64,000 nucleotides of DNA from Paenibacillus ottowii (GTDB lineage Bacteria; Bacillota; Bacilli; Paenibacillales; Paenibacillaceae), in NCBI RefSeq assembly GCF_006874425.1, contig NZ_VIJZ01000004.1, positions 248,001-312,000 on the forward strand, given 5' to 3'. The translations under genes were made by a program, and so were the position numbers. Below are positions 34,249 through 43,900 of this stretch, piece by piece (within the stretch, counting starts at the first letter, position 1; every line of letters starts with the position of its first letter). Under the pieces are notes generated by a model. It made no database searches. It saw only the letters and a program-made list of their open reading frames with translations, and had not been told where the DNA came from.

Positions 34249-35559
34249 ATGCAACAAAATAAAGGGAATCTGGTTGCATTAGGTTCCATCCCACTGATGA
34301 TGACGCTGGGTAATTCCATGCTGATTCCTGTTTTACCGGAAATCGGACGTAAGCTACATGTAAGCTCCTTTCAGATTAGCATGTTGATTACAGTCTATGC
34401 GGTGGTGGCCATTTTACTGATACCGATTGCGGGCTATCTTTCCGACCGATTTGGCCGTAAAGCGGTGATTGTTCCCTGTCTAATTCTGACTGTGATTGGA
34501 GGGGGAATTTCTGCGGTGGGAGCATGGCTGCTTCATGACCTGGCAGCATATTGGACCATTATTGCAGGTCGTCTACTCCAGGGCGCGGGAGCGGCGGGAG
34601 CCTTTCCTATCGTCATTCCGCTTGTGGGTGATCTGTATGAGAACGAGGATGAAGCCAGCAAGAACCTGGGAGTAGTCGAAACCTATAATACATTTGGTAA
34701 AGTATTAAGTCCGATTCTCGGTGCTGCGTTGGGAGCAGTATTATGGTTTTTGCCGTTGGCAGTGATTCCGGGTCTCTGTTTGATTTCACTTATTTTAGTC
34801 ATTTGGCTCATCCATGTGCCCAAGCGTAAAAACCAACCGATTATGTTCCGAGAATTTGTGGGAAATGTGAAGCAAGTGCTTGCCGAAAAAGGACGCTGGC
34901 TCTATGCTATTTTTGCTATGGGCGGTATTTGTATGTTTGTCATTTTTGGCGTCTTGTTCTACTTATCTGACATACTGGAAAGTCGATACCACCTTCATGG
35001 TGTCTGGAAAGGCTTTGTGCTTGCCATACCGCTTATTTCCCTCTGTCTGTGTTCTTATTTAGGTGGCAAGGTTATTGGTAAGCACAAAAAGCGCATGAAA
35101 TGGATCGGTTTTGCCGGTTTGGTCATTTTGACGATCAGCTTTGCCATTCTCGGATTTTTTCAACATATTTATGCAGTGGTTGGTCTGTTTACGTTAGGAG
35201 GCGGCGGTATTGGGCTCGCACTCCCTTGTTTGGATGCCCTGATTACCAAGGGGATTGAAAAAGAGGAGCGCGGAACCATCACATCCTTGTATAGCAGCAT
35301 GCGCTTTGTCGGAGTATCTTTAGGTCCTCCAGTGGTATCCTTGCTGATTGGCCGCAGTGGGCATAGTCTGCTTTTTGGTGCCATGGCCGCAGTGGGGGGA
35401 ATTGCGGCTTTGCTGATGCTGCTTGCGGTTAAGCCTAAGCAGGATGAACCAGCAGGGGACAAATCCAGTGATCGTAGCAACAAGAGGGAGAAAATGACAT
35501 ACATGTCGCGAGAAAAGCCTCCAGCTTCTAAGCTTAGACACAAAACTCCTGCGAAATAA
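34249..35559 (+). CDS. MFS drug-efflux type transporter (DHA1)
   Basis: A 436-residue 12-helix transporter. It has motif A LSDRFGRKAVIV after helix 2, the motif-C-like LGAALGAVLWF in helix 5, and RLLQGAGAAGAFPIVIPLVGDLY, typical of DHA1 multidrug proteins. The start at 34249 follows AAAGGTGG; the frame from 34198 has no binding site. The C-terminal 40 residues are hydrophilic and basic. The substrate is unknown. Its terminator is shared with a convergent second transporter. Confidence 0.88.
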   Translation: MQQNKGNLVALGSIPLMMTLGNSMLIPVLPEIGRKLHVSSFQISMLITVYAVVAILLIPIAGYLSDRFGRKAVIVPCLILTVIGGGISAVGAWLLHDLAAYWTIIAGRLLQGAGAAGAFPIVIPLVGDLYENEDEASKNLGVVETYNTFGKVLSPILGAALGAVLWFLPLAVIPGLCLISLILVIWLIHVPKRKNQPIMFREFVGNVKQVLAEKGRWLYAIFAMGGICMFVIFGVLFYLSDILESRYHLHGVWKGFVLAIPLISLCLCSYLGGKVIGKHKKRMKWIGFAGLVILTISFAILGFFQHIYAVVGLFTLGGGGIGLALPCLDALITKGIEKEERGTITSLYSSMRFVGVSLGPPVVSLLIGRSGHSLLFGAMAAVGGIAALLMLLAVKPKQDEPAGDKSSDRSNKREKMTYMSREKPPASKLRHKTPAK

Positions 35560-35590
35560 ATAAACTTGCAATTGAAAATGCTCTAAAATC

Positions 35591-35633
35591 AAAAGCACCC
35601 ATTGTCCATGAAACCATGGTAATGGGTGCTTTT
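35591..35633. terminator. Strong bidirectional terminator
   Basis: AAAAGCACCCATT pairs with AATGGGTGCTTTT and an inner CCATG/CATGG stem, between convergent transporter genes. Confidence 0.9.
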
Positions 35634-35679
35634 AATATTTATGCAAGTGTAGATGCATGCTCATTTCAAGGGAAGAATC

Positions 35680-36879
35680 TTATCCCTCCAGCGGGATCTG
35701 TGTTTTTGGCTTGCGTTTTGCAATGATCTGAATGACATAAATCAGCAAGAACAGCACAATAAACAGCGACGAAAGACGGTACATCCACGCATAATCACTG
35801 GCTTTGGCGATAATGCCAAGGATAAGTGCTCCGGCTGCGACCCCAAAATCAAGGGAATTGAGAAACATGCCGTTTGCCATGCCCCTCTGTTTAGGTGACA
35901 CGACCTGAATCATCCAGGTTTGCAACGTTGGCTGCATAACACCAAATCCGATACCGTAGCAAAGAGCAGACAGATACATAAAGACGTCGCTGTGTGCGTA
36001 GGAAAGCAGGATCAGACCGCCAATGAGAAACAGGGAACCGGGGATAAGCAGTGCCTTTGCCCCTTTTTTATCATATATACGGCCTGAGAAGGGACGCACG
36101 ATCAGTACAGATACCGCATTAAACAGGAAAAAGTAAGCCGGATGGGCAAGATTAGCCTCATCCCCGTAAAGTGCCATAAAACCAAGCAACCCGCCATATG
36201 TGATAGACATCAACATGTTCAGCAAGGCGGGAATCCACAATTTACGGTTAAATGCCGGTTTGCGCCCTTCTTCCAAAGGAACCATAGGTGGCTCGATGTG
36301 CCCCTTAGGCAGTGTACGAATGAGCCAATAAGCTAGAGGGAAAATTACAACGATGACAGCGGATGTCGAATAAGCAAGCAGGTTAAAACTGCCATATTGC
36401 AGCATCGAAATACCAATGGTCGGCCCAATAGACATTGCTAAACTAGTGGACAAACTAAAAAATCCCATTCCTTCACCGAGACGTTTGGGTGGGATGACGT
36501 CAGTGACCATCGTTGGAAAGGCGGTGCTGCTCATGCCAAAGCCAATCCCGAACAGCATACGCATGAGCAGGAGTACCGCAATTGTCGGTGAAACACTGTA
36601 TCCCAACGTTCCTGCTAATGCAAACAGCAGTCCAACGAAGATCAAGGCGCTACGATGTCCTTTTTCCAGCATACGGGCAGAAAAAAGCCTTGCCACAATT
36701 GCGCTTAGCGCGAACAAAGTCGTCACGAGACTGACCTGGACGGAGGTGGCATGAAATGCATTTTTCACATAGGAAGGAATGGAAGATACAATCATCTGTA
36801 GTTCCAGAAACAAAAATAAATTGGAAACCGTAAGAACGATAAATTCCTTGGTCCAAAGAGGTTGCTTGCCTTGTTGCAT
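35680..36879 (-). CDS. MFS transporter under MarR control
   Basis: A 399-residue 12-helix transporter with LRMLFGIGFGMSSTAFPTMVTDVIPPKRLGEGMGFFSLSTSLAMSIGP (helices 4-5) typical of DHA1 efflux proteins related to YwoG/YfkF. Motif A is degenerate (ARMLEKGHRS). The start is one base after the marR stop (TAATATG), so the two genes are one operon with coupled translation. Export of a toxic compound sensed by the MarR protein is the likely role. Confidence 0.89.
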   Translation of the reverse strand: MQQGKQPLWTKEFIVLTVSNLFLFLELQMIVSSIPSYVKNAFHATSVQVSLVTTLFALSAIVARLFSARMLEKGHRSALIFVGLLFALAGTLGYSVSPTIAVLLLMRMLFGIGFGMSSTAFPTMVTDVIPPKRLGEGMGFFSLSTSLAMSIGPTIGISMLQYGSFNLLAYSTSAVIVVIFPLAYWLIRTLPKGHIEPPMVPLEEGRKPAFNRKLWIPALLNMLMSITYGGLLGFMALYGDEANLAHPAYFFLFNAVSVLIVRPFSGRIYDKKGAKALLIPGSLFLIGGLILLSYAHSDVFMYLSALCYGIGFGVMQPTLQTWMIQVVSPKQRGMANGMFLNSLDFGVAAGALILGIIAKASDYAWMYRLSSLFIVLFLLIYVIQIIAKRKPKTQIPLEG

Positions 36880-36880
36880 A

Positions 36881-37336
36881 TTAATCGTTCTCTCCTTGTT
36901 GTTCTGATTCAGTCATGTTGGTATGAATTTGTAAAAGAATATGGCGGAATTGCTTCAGATCGGCAGAGGAAATTCCTTTTACAAAATCGTGGTTGGCATC
37001 CCGTTCGATGGGAAGAGTCTCCTCCACAAGCTGTCGGCCTGCTTCAGTCAAATGCAGCAAATAGGCCCGGCGATCCTGTGGACTATTCACACGCCGTACC
37101 CAGCCCTTCTTGTCCAACAAATCAATAATACGAGTCGTGGTGGGCTGATCCTTTACAGCTTTAGCTGCAATTTCTTTCTGATTTAGGCCTTCGGCCTGAT
37201 AGATTTGGTACAGAACCGACCATTGCTCTGGGGAAATATCATAAGGTTTAAGACGATGCAAGAGCTGTTGACTCATTTTACGATGAGTAATCCCGAGCAA
37301 CATCCCAATAGAACAATCGGGAGGCAAATTGTTCAT
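36881..37336 (-). CDS. MarR family repressor
   Basis: A 151-residue winged-helix dimeric regulator. The DNA-binding core is LNQKEIAAKAVKDQPTTTRIIDLLDKKGWVRRVNSPQDRRAYLLHLTEAGRQL, including the wing D-x-R-A motif. It is first in an operon with an MFS exporter. Its promoter contains two inverted repeats overlapping the -10 and the spacer, so autorepression relieved by a ligand is expected. No conserved redox cysteine is seen in the N-terminal region of the OhrR type (one Cys at residue 8). Confidence 0.92.
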   Translation of the reverse strand: MNNLPPDCSIGMLLGITHRKMSQQLLHRLKPYDISPEQWSVLYQIYQAEGLNQKEIAAKAVKDQPTTTRIIDLLDKKGWVRRVNSPQDRRAYLLHLTEAGRQLVEETLPIERDANHDFVKGISSADLKQFRHILLQIHTNMTESEQQGEND

Positions 37337-37385
37337 AAGGCACTCCTTTCTATTTTCCGTACATAGTTACTTTGAATTTAATTAG

Positions 37386-37425
37386 TTGTTATAACAATTA
37401 TATGAACAACAAGTTGTTTTGTCAA
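37386..37425 (-). promoter_or_regulatory. Consensus promoter with two MarR-type operators
   Basis: On the minus strand TTGACA (37425-37420), 17 bp, TATAAT (37402-37397) is a perfect sigma-A promoter. AACAACAAGTTGTT (37405-37418) fills its spacer and TTGTTATAACAA (37386-37397) covers the transcription start. Both are perfect or near-perfect inverted repeats built on TTGTT/AACAA. Confidence 0.8.
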
Positions 37426-37490
37426 AAGAAGTTGTTCAGTATGCTGTAAACAGACATTTCTTATTCCATTTCACGCGCATACGCAGAAAA

Positions 37491-37518
37491 TAAAAAAACA
37501 GCCCGAAAACGGGCTGTT
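37491..37518 (-). terminator. Terminator of fsa-type gene
   Basis: On the minus strand AACAGCCCG pairs with CGGGCTGTT around a 4-base loop, followed by seven T. Confidence 0.9.
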
Positions 37519-37555
37519 GGAGTTTAGTACAATATAGTTTGCCATGACTGGCGAA

Positions 37556-38203
37556 TTAAGCTTTAGGTACAGTTTCCCAATCTTTAAGGAAGCGTTCGAT
37601 ACCGCTATCTGTCAGCGGATGTTTCCACAGGGAAGGAAGCAAGGAACCTGGAATGGTGGCGATATGTGCACCAGACAGGGCAGCGTCTTCTACATGCTTA
37701 ATGTTGCGGATGGAAGCAGCGATGATTTCGGATTTCAGACCATGAATGTCCAAAATTTGTCTCAGATCGCGGATCAGCTTCATACCGTCAACAGCGATAT
37801 CATCCAGACGTCCTACGAACGGGCTGATAAAAGTAGCGCCAGCTTTGGCTGCCATCAAACCTTGAGCTGCGGAGAAAATCAGTGTTACATTCGTTTTGAT
37901 TCCGTTCTTGGTCAGCTCGTTACAAGCGTACAAACCGTCCTCAGTCATAGGAAGCTTGATCACCACGTTAGGTGCCCATTTTGCGATGTCATAAGCTTCT
38001 GTAAGCATATCCTCAGCCTTGAGGCCGATTACTTCAGCACTTACGGGACCTTCAACGATACTGCAAATCTCCTGAATGACTTCCTTGAACACTCGACCTT
38101 CCTTAGCGATCAGGGAAGGGTTGGTTGTTACACCATCAACCAGACCCAAACGTTCAATACGTTTGATTTCTTCAATGTTACCAGTATCCAAGAAAAATTT
38201 CAT
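37556..38203 (-). CDS. fsa: Transaldolase-like fructose-6-phosphate aldolase
   Basis: A 215-residue small transaldolase (TalC/Fsa group) that forms or splits C-C bonds of sugar phosphates in the pentose phosphate area. Motifs: [28 protein letters not shown], the Schiff-base lysine in [12 protein letters not shown] (about residue 83), [38 protein letters not shown] precedes the ATG at 38203; the frame from 38242 is not needed. Whether it acts as aldolase or transaldolase cannot be told from sequence; Bacillus relatives are transaldolases. It is divergent from a CcpN-like regulator. Confidence 0.93.
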   Translation of the reverse strand: MKFFLDTGNIEEIKRIERLGLVDGVTTNPSLIAKEGRVFKEVIQEICSIVEGPVSAEVIGLKAEDMLTEAYDIAKWAPNVVIKLPMTEDGLYACNELTKNGIKTNVTLIFSAAQGLMAAKAGATFISPFVGRLDDIAVDGMKLIRDLRQILDIHGLKSEIIAASIRNIKHVEDAALSGAHIATIPGSLLPSLWKHPLTDSGIERFLKDWETVPKA

Positions 38204-38457
38204 TTGATTTTCCTCCTCAGGTTTATATAGTACATAATACATATCATATGGTGTACATTATGTTCATTTAAATGTAGCATATTGCACACGTTAAACTTAT
38301 AATTAGTATGTATTACATCCTTAATTGTGACACATTTTAAATTTGAAAACAAGCGGTCTTTAATTAAAATTTGATGAATTGTCGAAGCATGCTGAAATTT
38401 ACTGATCTCTGCTCCTTTATAATTTATACTACCCCATTCCATAAGGAGGTAATCATT

Positions 38458-39099
38458 ATTCAACTGTCAGATAGACAGCGGGAAATTGTTGATATTGTTC
38501 AGCGTCTGGCACCTGTTACAGGAGATAAAATTGCTGAAGAGCTGGGACTATCGCGGCCGACTTTGCGTTCTGACCTTGCGTTGCTGGTTATGCTCGGGCT
38601 AGTAGATGCCAAACCAAAGGTGGGCTACTTGCCAGGACGTGATCCAAAATATGATAGCCATATCGGCAGTATGCTCAAAAAGCTGACGGTGGCAGATATA
38701 CTTAGTGAGCCGATTTTGATTTCAAGTGGTGCTACGGCCTATGATGCAGTATTAATGCTGTTTCAGCAAAATACAGGCACGCTGATGGTCACAGGGGAGG
38801 ATCAGGAGCTCATCGGTATTGTTACCCGCAAGGATTTGCTGAAGGTCATGCTAGGTCATACTGATCTTCACACTGTCCCAGTGACCATGGCCATGACTCG
38901 CCGGGCCCAAATGACCACACTAGTCCCAGGAGATTCTTTGCTGGAAGCAATATCAAGACTGGTTCGACATCAGGTAAATTGTCTTCCTGTATTGGACGAG
39001 CAATGGACTTCCACGGTTCCAATTCAAGGGTTAGTAGGGCGGGTTACGAAAACGGATATTATGAACGCCATTCTGAGTTTGACAGAAGAAAAGACGTAA
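38458..39099 (+). CDS. CcpN-like regulator: helix-turn-helix plus paired CBS domains
   Basis: A 213-residue regulator resembling CcpN of Bacillus, which represses gluconeogenic genes. The N-terminal HTH is LSDRQREIVDIVQRLAPVTGDKIAEELGLSRPTLRSDLALLVMLGLVDAKPKVGY, followed by two CBS domains (about 80-135 and 145-205) for nucleotide or metabolite binding (LIGIVTRKDLLKVML, GRVTKTDIMNAIL). AAGGAGG at 38443-38449 is followed, eight bases later, by ATT; no ATG, GTG or TTG exists at that place. The codon before Gln-Leu-Ser, where relatives have Met, is this ATT. The frame upstream (from 38371) is not CcpN-like. Start probably AUU. Confidence 0.85.
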   Translation: MQLSDRQREIVDIVQRLAPVTGDKIAEELGLSRPTLRSDLALLVMLGLVDAKPKVGYLPGRDPKYDSHIGSMLKKLTVADILSEPILISSGATAYDAVLMLFQQNTGTLMVTGEDQELIGIVTRKDLLKVMLGHTDLHTVPVTMAMTRRAQMTTLVPGDSLLEAISRLVRHQVNCLPVLDEQWTSTVPIQGLVGRVTKTDIMNAILSLTEEKT

Positions 39100-39121
39100 A
39101 ACTTGAATAAGGGGGCCTTAT

Positions 39122-39742
39122 ATGTACTGGTTGGCCATGCTGACGATGCTGATTGACCATGTCGGACTGGTTTTTTTTCCGACAGATCCGGCTTGGAGAA
39201 TTGCCGGCAGGCTTGCTTTTCCAATCTACGCTTACGCACTCTATATGGGATATACCCGTACCCGAAATATGCGGAGCTACATGCTTCGCCTGCTCGGACT
39301 GGCCTTGATCTCTCAGGTGCCCTACATGCTGGCCTTTGATGTGCACAGACCCAATGTGATCTGGACGCTACTGACGTCGTTGCTCGCGCTGGCTGCTGCA
39401 TCTCGCATGAAACATTGGGCGGCTATAACGGGTCTGTACGTCCTCATAGCTCTGTTCATGGAGCTCAGCCAGATGGATTACGGAGCCTATGGTCTGCTGC
39501 TTGTTCTCATTTATCGATACACCCGTTCCTATATGATAATTGCTGCTCATTTTGTTTTGAATGTTGTGTACGATATGGTACACCATGCGAATATTCAGCA
39601 CTTTAGTCTGCTGTCCAGTATTCTGATCGTATGTTTTGCTACTGAGGAAAGTGGATTTTATAACCGGGTACCGCGTTGGTTGTGGCGCAGCTTTTATCCG
39701 GTACATCTGGCCGTTATTGCGCTAATTCGTATCTGGCCCTAA
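39122..39742 (+). CDS. TraX family membrane protein
   Basis: A 206-residue polytopic membrane protein. MLIDHVGLVFFP, RIAGRLAFPIYAYALYMGYTRTRN and YMLRLLGLALISQVPYMLAF are the TraX (PF05857) signature, also seen in plasmid F pilin acetylase. In Bacilli the gene is chromosomal and of unknown function; no conjugation genes are near. GGGGG precedes the ATG. It starts 22 bases after the CcpN-like gene, so co-transcription is likely. Confidence 0.9.
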   Translation: MYWLAMLTMLIDHVGLVFFPTDPAWRIAGRLAFPIYAYALYMGYTRTRNMRSYMLRLLGLALISQVPYMLAFDVHRPNVIWTLLTSLLALAAASRMKHWAAITGLYVLIALFMELSQMDYGAYGLLLVLIYRYTRSYMIIAAHFVLNVVYDMVHHANIQHFSLLSSILIVCFATEESGFYNRVPRWLWRSFYPVHLAVIALIRIWP

Positions 39743-39760
39743 ACTCGAATCCATACAACA

Positions 39761-39804
39761 AAAGAACCTTTCCAATCCCAAAATGATTGTAAAGGTTCTT
39801 TTTG
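39761..39804. terminator. Bidirectional terminator
   Basis: AAGAACCTTT pairs with AAAGGTTCTT and an inner CAATC/GATTG stem, followed by TTTTG. Confidence 0.9.
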
Positions 39805-39825
39805 TCCTTAAATTAACTATTGTGT

Positions 39826-40824
39826 TCACGATGCCTCATTGGGACCTTGAGCAAAAGGAAGTGGGCGAAGGGGAGCCCCTTCTTTCATATATTGCACCAA
39901 TACTTCTGGAATATTGTGTATTCCACCTGCATTGACGCGATAGCCGTTCGTTTGCCCTGGTGAGTTAATTCCTCGTTTCACCGTGAACGTAACGTCAATT
40001 CCCAAGGAACGGCAAATTTCCAACGTCTCCTTGGTATAGCCCCCATAAGGAAAGGCCAGTACATTTTGATCATTGTGCAGATGTTTGAATAGCTTTTTGT
40101 TAGCCATGTCCAAATCGCTATAAATCCGCTGTTTGAACTCATCCTCAGTTTCCATTCGCCCCAGCTTTTTCGAATACACCGGACCCATCAGAAGCGGTTT
40201 TTGTTTGGTGCGCGTGGTGTTGGAGTATCCGTACGAATGCTCATCATTGGTATGACTGTAAAAATCAATGCCCTCTGCATGCATCTGATGAATTTGATCC
40301 CATGTCAGCTTGGGTATACCAATATGTTTAGGATTGCTGATTGTGGATGTAATGAGAAAATTGGTAGCCGGAACATGATACTTCTTCAACACGGGAAAAG
40401 TGTCCGTATAAAAAGATTCATAGCCATCGTCAAATGTCATAAGAACGGCATTATCGGGAACCTTGGCTTTATGTAAAATAAAGTCCGTATACTCCTTCAT
40501 TGTGATCCAATGGAAGCCATTTGCTCTCATTTCGTCCAACTGTCTCGTTAAATTACTAAGCTTGAGGGCACCAGGATCAGGTGGAATCTTGGTCACTTCA
40601 TGATACATCAGGACAATTACTTTGTTTTGGTAATATACCTTATCTGGTGTAGGCGTCAGTGAGAATAAGTGACGTACCAGTCGATCTGCATTCGCAGTGC
40701 GTGTACGATGAGTTCCTTTGACTATAGGTGTGTGATATATGGTACGTGCTTCATACACCAAAATCCCTAAGATAGCTAGCAAGCTCATGATTAACAGTGT
40801 TCTTTTAAAAAAAGTGTGTTTCAT
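39826..40824 (-). CDS. Membrane-anchored polysaccharide deacetylase (NodB domain)
   Basis: A 332-residue extracellular carbohydrate esterase family 4 protein. An N-terminal membrane anchor (residues about 8-26) is followed by the NodB fold: VIVLMYHEV, TFDDGYES (catalytic base and metal Asp), DFYSHTNDEHS (H-x-x-x-H metal ligands, S-H-T-x-x-E-H) and AFPYGGYTKET. Probably removes N-acetyl groups from peptidoglycan or an exopolysaccharide, similar to PgaB/YxkH-type proteins. The C-terminal TVKRGINSPGQ..YRVNAGGIH is typical of PgaB/IcaB relatives. The gene stands alone. Confidence 0.92.
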   Translation of the reverse strand: MKHTFFKRTLLIMSLLAILGILVYEARTIYHTPIVKGTHRTRTANADRLVRHLFSLTPTPDKVYYQNKVIVLMYHEVTKIPPDPGALKLSNLTRQLDEMRANGFHWITMKEYTDFILHKAKVPDNAVLMTFDDGYESFYTDTFPVLKKYHVPATNFLITSTISNPKHIGIPKLTWDQIHQMHAEGIDFYSHTNDEHSYGYSNTTRTKQKPLLMGPVYSKKLGRMETEDEFKQRIYSDLDMANKKLFKHLHNDQNVLAFPYGGYTKETLEICRSLGIDVTFTVKRGINSPGQTNGYRVNAGGIHNIPEVLVQYMKEGAPLRPLPFAQGPNEAS

Positions 40825-40943
40825 TGAATGACATCCCCCGCATGCAAAAAAATTCTGAAAGTATAGAGGTTTATACTAAATATGAAACTAGCAAAATCTA
40901 GTTTATCATACCGAAAACATGCGGGGGAAATATCACAACTTTG

Positions 40944-43900
40944 TTACCTCTGTGTTGCTTTTGCAGATACCGAAGATGAGGCCGGGAAGTAACCGATCTC
41001 GACGGCATGCTGGATCATATTGCGAATAAACTCCAGGTTGGTTACCGGACACTGAACGCCAGCTTGTTCCAGCAGAGCTTTGGTTACAGAGCAGCCGTAA
41101 CGGTAAGCCGAATCCTTGGCACCATCACCTTCGAGTTGTCCCATCGCAAGGTGGAGTGCATCTTCCTGAATGCCGGAAGACGGATTCAGCAGCCAAGCGC
41201 TGTAATCGTCAAAAGGCAGGGTTTCTACTGCGTAACCGAGCTGGTTTACCATAGCGATCAGTTCATCATATGGCAGTGGGTTCGGATTACAGATGTGGAA
41301 AATGCGGTTCGCACTTTTTTGCTTGACGGACAGTTCTACGATAGCACGGCTAGCGTAATCAATCGGTGTGAAGTCCGTATGCCAATCGGCTTGTGGAGCT
41401 TTGCCCAGCAGCAGCATTGCCTTCATCATACGATAATAAGCATTGCTGTCGATATTACGCTGGAAGCGTCCGTTGGCCGAATGGGCTGTCAAATTGCCCG
41501 CACGGTAGATCGAGACAGGCGTACCTGCTTGAGCTGCCTGGAACAATAGCTTCTCCGCTGCGAGTTTACTGTTCGTGTACAGATTGTCCACGTTCAGTTC
41601 ATCTGGGAAGGCAGAGAGTTCCAATGTCGATTCCCATTTTCCTTCGTTTGCAAGATCCTCCGGTATTCCCATAGTGGAAACATGGTGGAAGGAGACTCCT
41701 GGCTTGGCTTGAGCGATTTTTAGCAGTTCCAATGTTCCGGTCACATTCGTGCGATCGAAGGTTGCCGAATCACCAAAATGGCGAACGTCAGCAGCGCTGT
41801 GAATGATACCATCGATATGTTGCTCCAGCATATGGCGATCGACAGAGGAGAGACCCAGATCTGCTTGTTCCAGATCTCCATAGACAGCCTTCACACGTCC
41901 TTCCATCAAGCTGGAGATATTTTGACCAAAATATCCTGTCAATACGGATTGAATACGCTCTAAGCCAGACGGACCGCTCTGAGAAGGACGGACCATGGCG
42001 TATACTTTGGCTTTTGTCCGGTGGAGCAGGTCATACAGAATGTGTGAACCCAGATATCCTGTGGCTCCGGTCAACAAAATTACGCGCAAGTCGCGGATTT
42101 CAGCTAAATCTGAAGCACCAGGCAGCTCAATAGGATGTTCATTCAAATCCGTTTTTTCCTTAGAAAACGCGAGTGACTTGCGCTGCGGTGCTTGTTCTGT
42201 TCCTAATTGCTCTACATATTCAGCAAGCTCACGAACGGTCTTGTAACGGAAGAAGTCTCCAATACGCAGCGCGCCATAACGCGGCTTCAGAATAGCTAGT
42301 ACATGAATGACACGAAGCGAATCGCCTCCGATCAGGAAGAAATCATCGGTGGCGCCAATGTTATGTTTACCAAGCACTTGTGTCCATGCTTCGGCAATGA
42401 GTGTTTCAGTTCCTTCGCGGAGAGGTTCCCCGCCGGACGTAAGATCAGACACTTCAGGAAGTGGCCGCAGGGCCAACTTTTTACGATCAATCTTGCCTGT
42501 TGGTGAAATAGGCATGGCTTCCAGATGGATGACATGGGTCGGTACAAAGTAGGAAGGCAGCTTGCCTCCAATATAAGACTGAATAACGTCCTGTGGAATG
42601 GACTGTCCATCCGAAGTGGTGAAATAGCCAACTAGCATGTTCTGATCTGTGTGATCTTTAACGGCGACAACTGCTACGTCTTGAACACCTGGATGTTTGG
42701 AGAAATGATCTTCAATTTCCCCTATTTCAATCCGGTTCCCCCGAATTTTGAGCTGCGAATCCTTCCGGCTTACGTATTCAATCGTACCGTCTGGCAGCAG
42801 CTTGGCAATATCACCTGAACGGTACATTTTCTCACCTGGGACAAAAGGATTGTCCACGAATGATTGGGCTGTACGCTCCGGCTGATGGAGATAGCCATGG
42901 GCTAACGCAGGCGTGGCAATGCATACCTCGCCCGGAATATTGACAGGGCAGAGCTTATTATCGTCGTTAACGATATACACTTTATAATTGTAAATCGGCT
43001 TGCCGATCGGGATATTAACGACATGTTCAGGTACGGCACCACGGACTCGATGGGTCGTTGTAGCTACGGTGCATTCAGTTGGTCCGTATACGTTTACGAT
43101 GTCTGTATCTGTACCAAATTTGCTTTGGAACGCTCGAACTTGTGAGCCATACAGCGCTTCGCCTGCCACAGTCACAATTCGAACATTTGCGAGTTTGCGA
43201 TAACCTTCGTCTGACAAGTACGTAGATAGCTGATTAAAAAATACGGTTGGCAAAATAGTGATAATCGTCGTGCCTGTACGTTCGATGGCTTCGGCGAATT
43301 CTTCGACAGATACGCGCTCTTCGGAAGACAGCAGGTACAATTTTGCGCCATAAAACAAGGCTCCAATCGTATCCCACACCGAGGCATCGAAGCTATAGGT
43401 GGCGAATTGGGTCAATACATCCTGAGGTGTAATGTCACAATCGCGTTGCACGACAGCTCCTAAGTTAACAACACCGCGGTGAGCGATCAGGGCACCTTTT
43501 GGTTTGCCTGTAGAACCGGACGTATAGATAACATAAGCTAGATCATCCGGACTTACATCAACGTTTGGATTGCTGGCTGCATAACCCGCCAGTGGCCCAT
43601 CAATAGCTAATATTTCTTTTACGGTTTCAATGGAACCGCATAGTTCAGCCGCTTGTTGGGTGAGTGCGGAAGTTGTTAAGACAAAAGGAGAACGCGTGTC
43701 CTCGACAATGTAGCTGCTCCGATCAGCGGGGTGAGCGGGATCAACAGGAACGTACACGCCTCCGGCTTTCAGGATGCCGAGCAGCGAAATAACGGTCTCC
43801 AAGCTTCGTTCCATAAAGATGGTCACGAATTCACCTTTGGCAAGACCTTTGGATAACAAAACACGTGCGACTTGGTTAGCGCGCTCGTTCAGTTCACGGT

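Noticed and set aside
37544-38230. 228-codon antisense frame over the fsa-type gene
   Set aside because: Exact mirror of a clear aldolase gene, with a Cys-rich, unlikely product.
39122-39742. TraX gene as a sign of a conjugative element
   Set aside because: No relaxase, coupling protein or other transfer gene is near, and TraX-like genes are chromosomal in many Bacilli.
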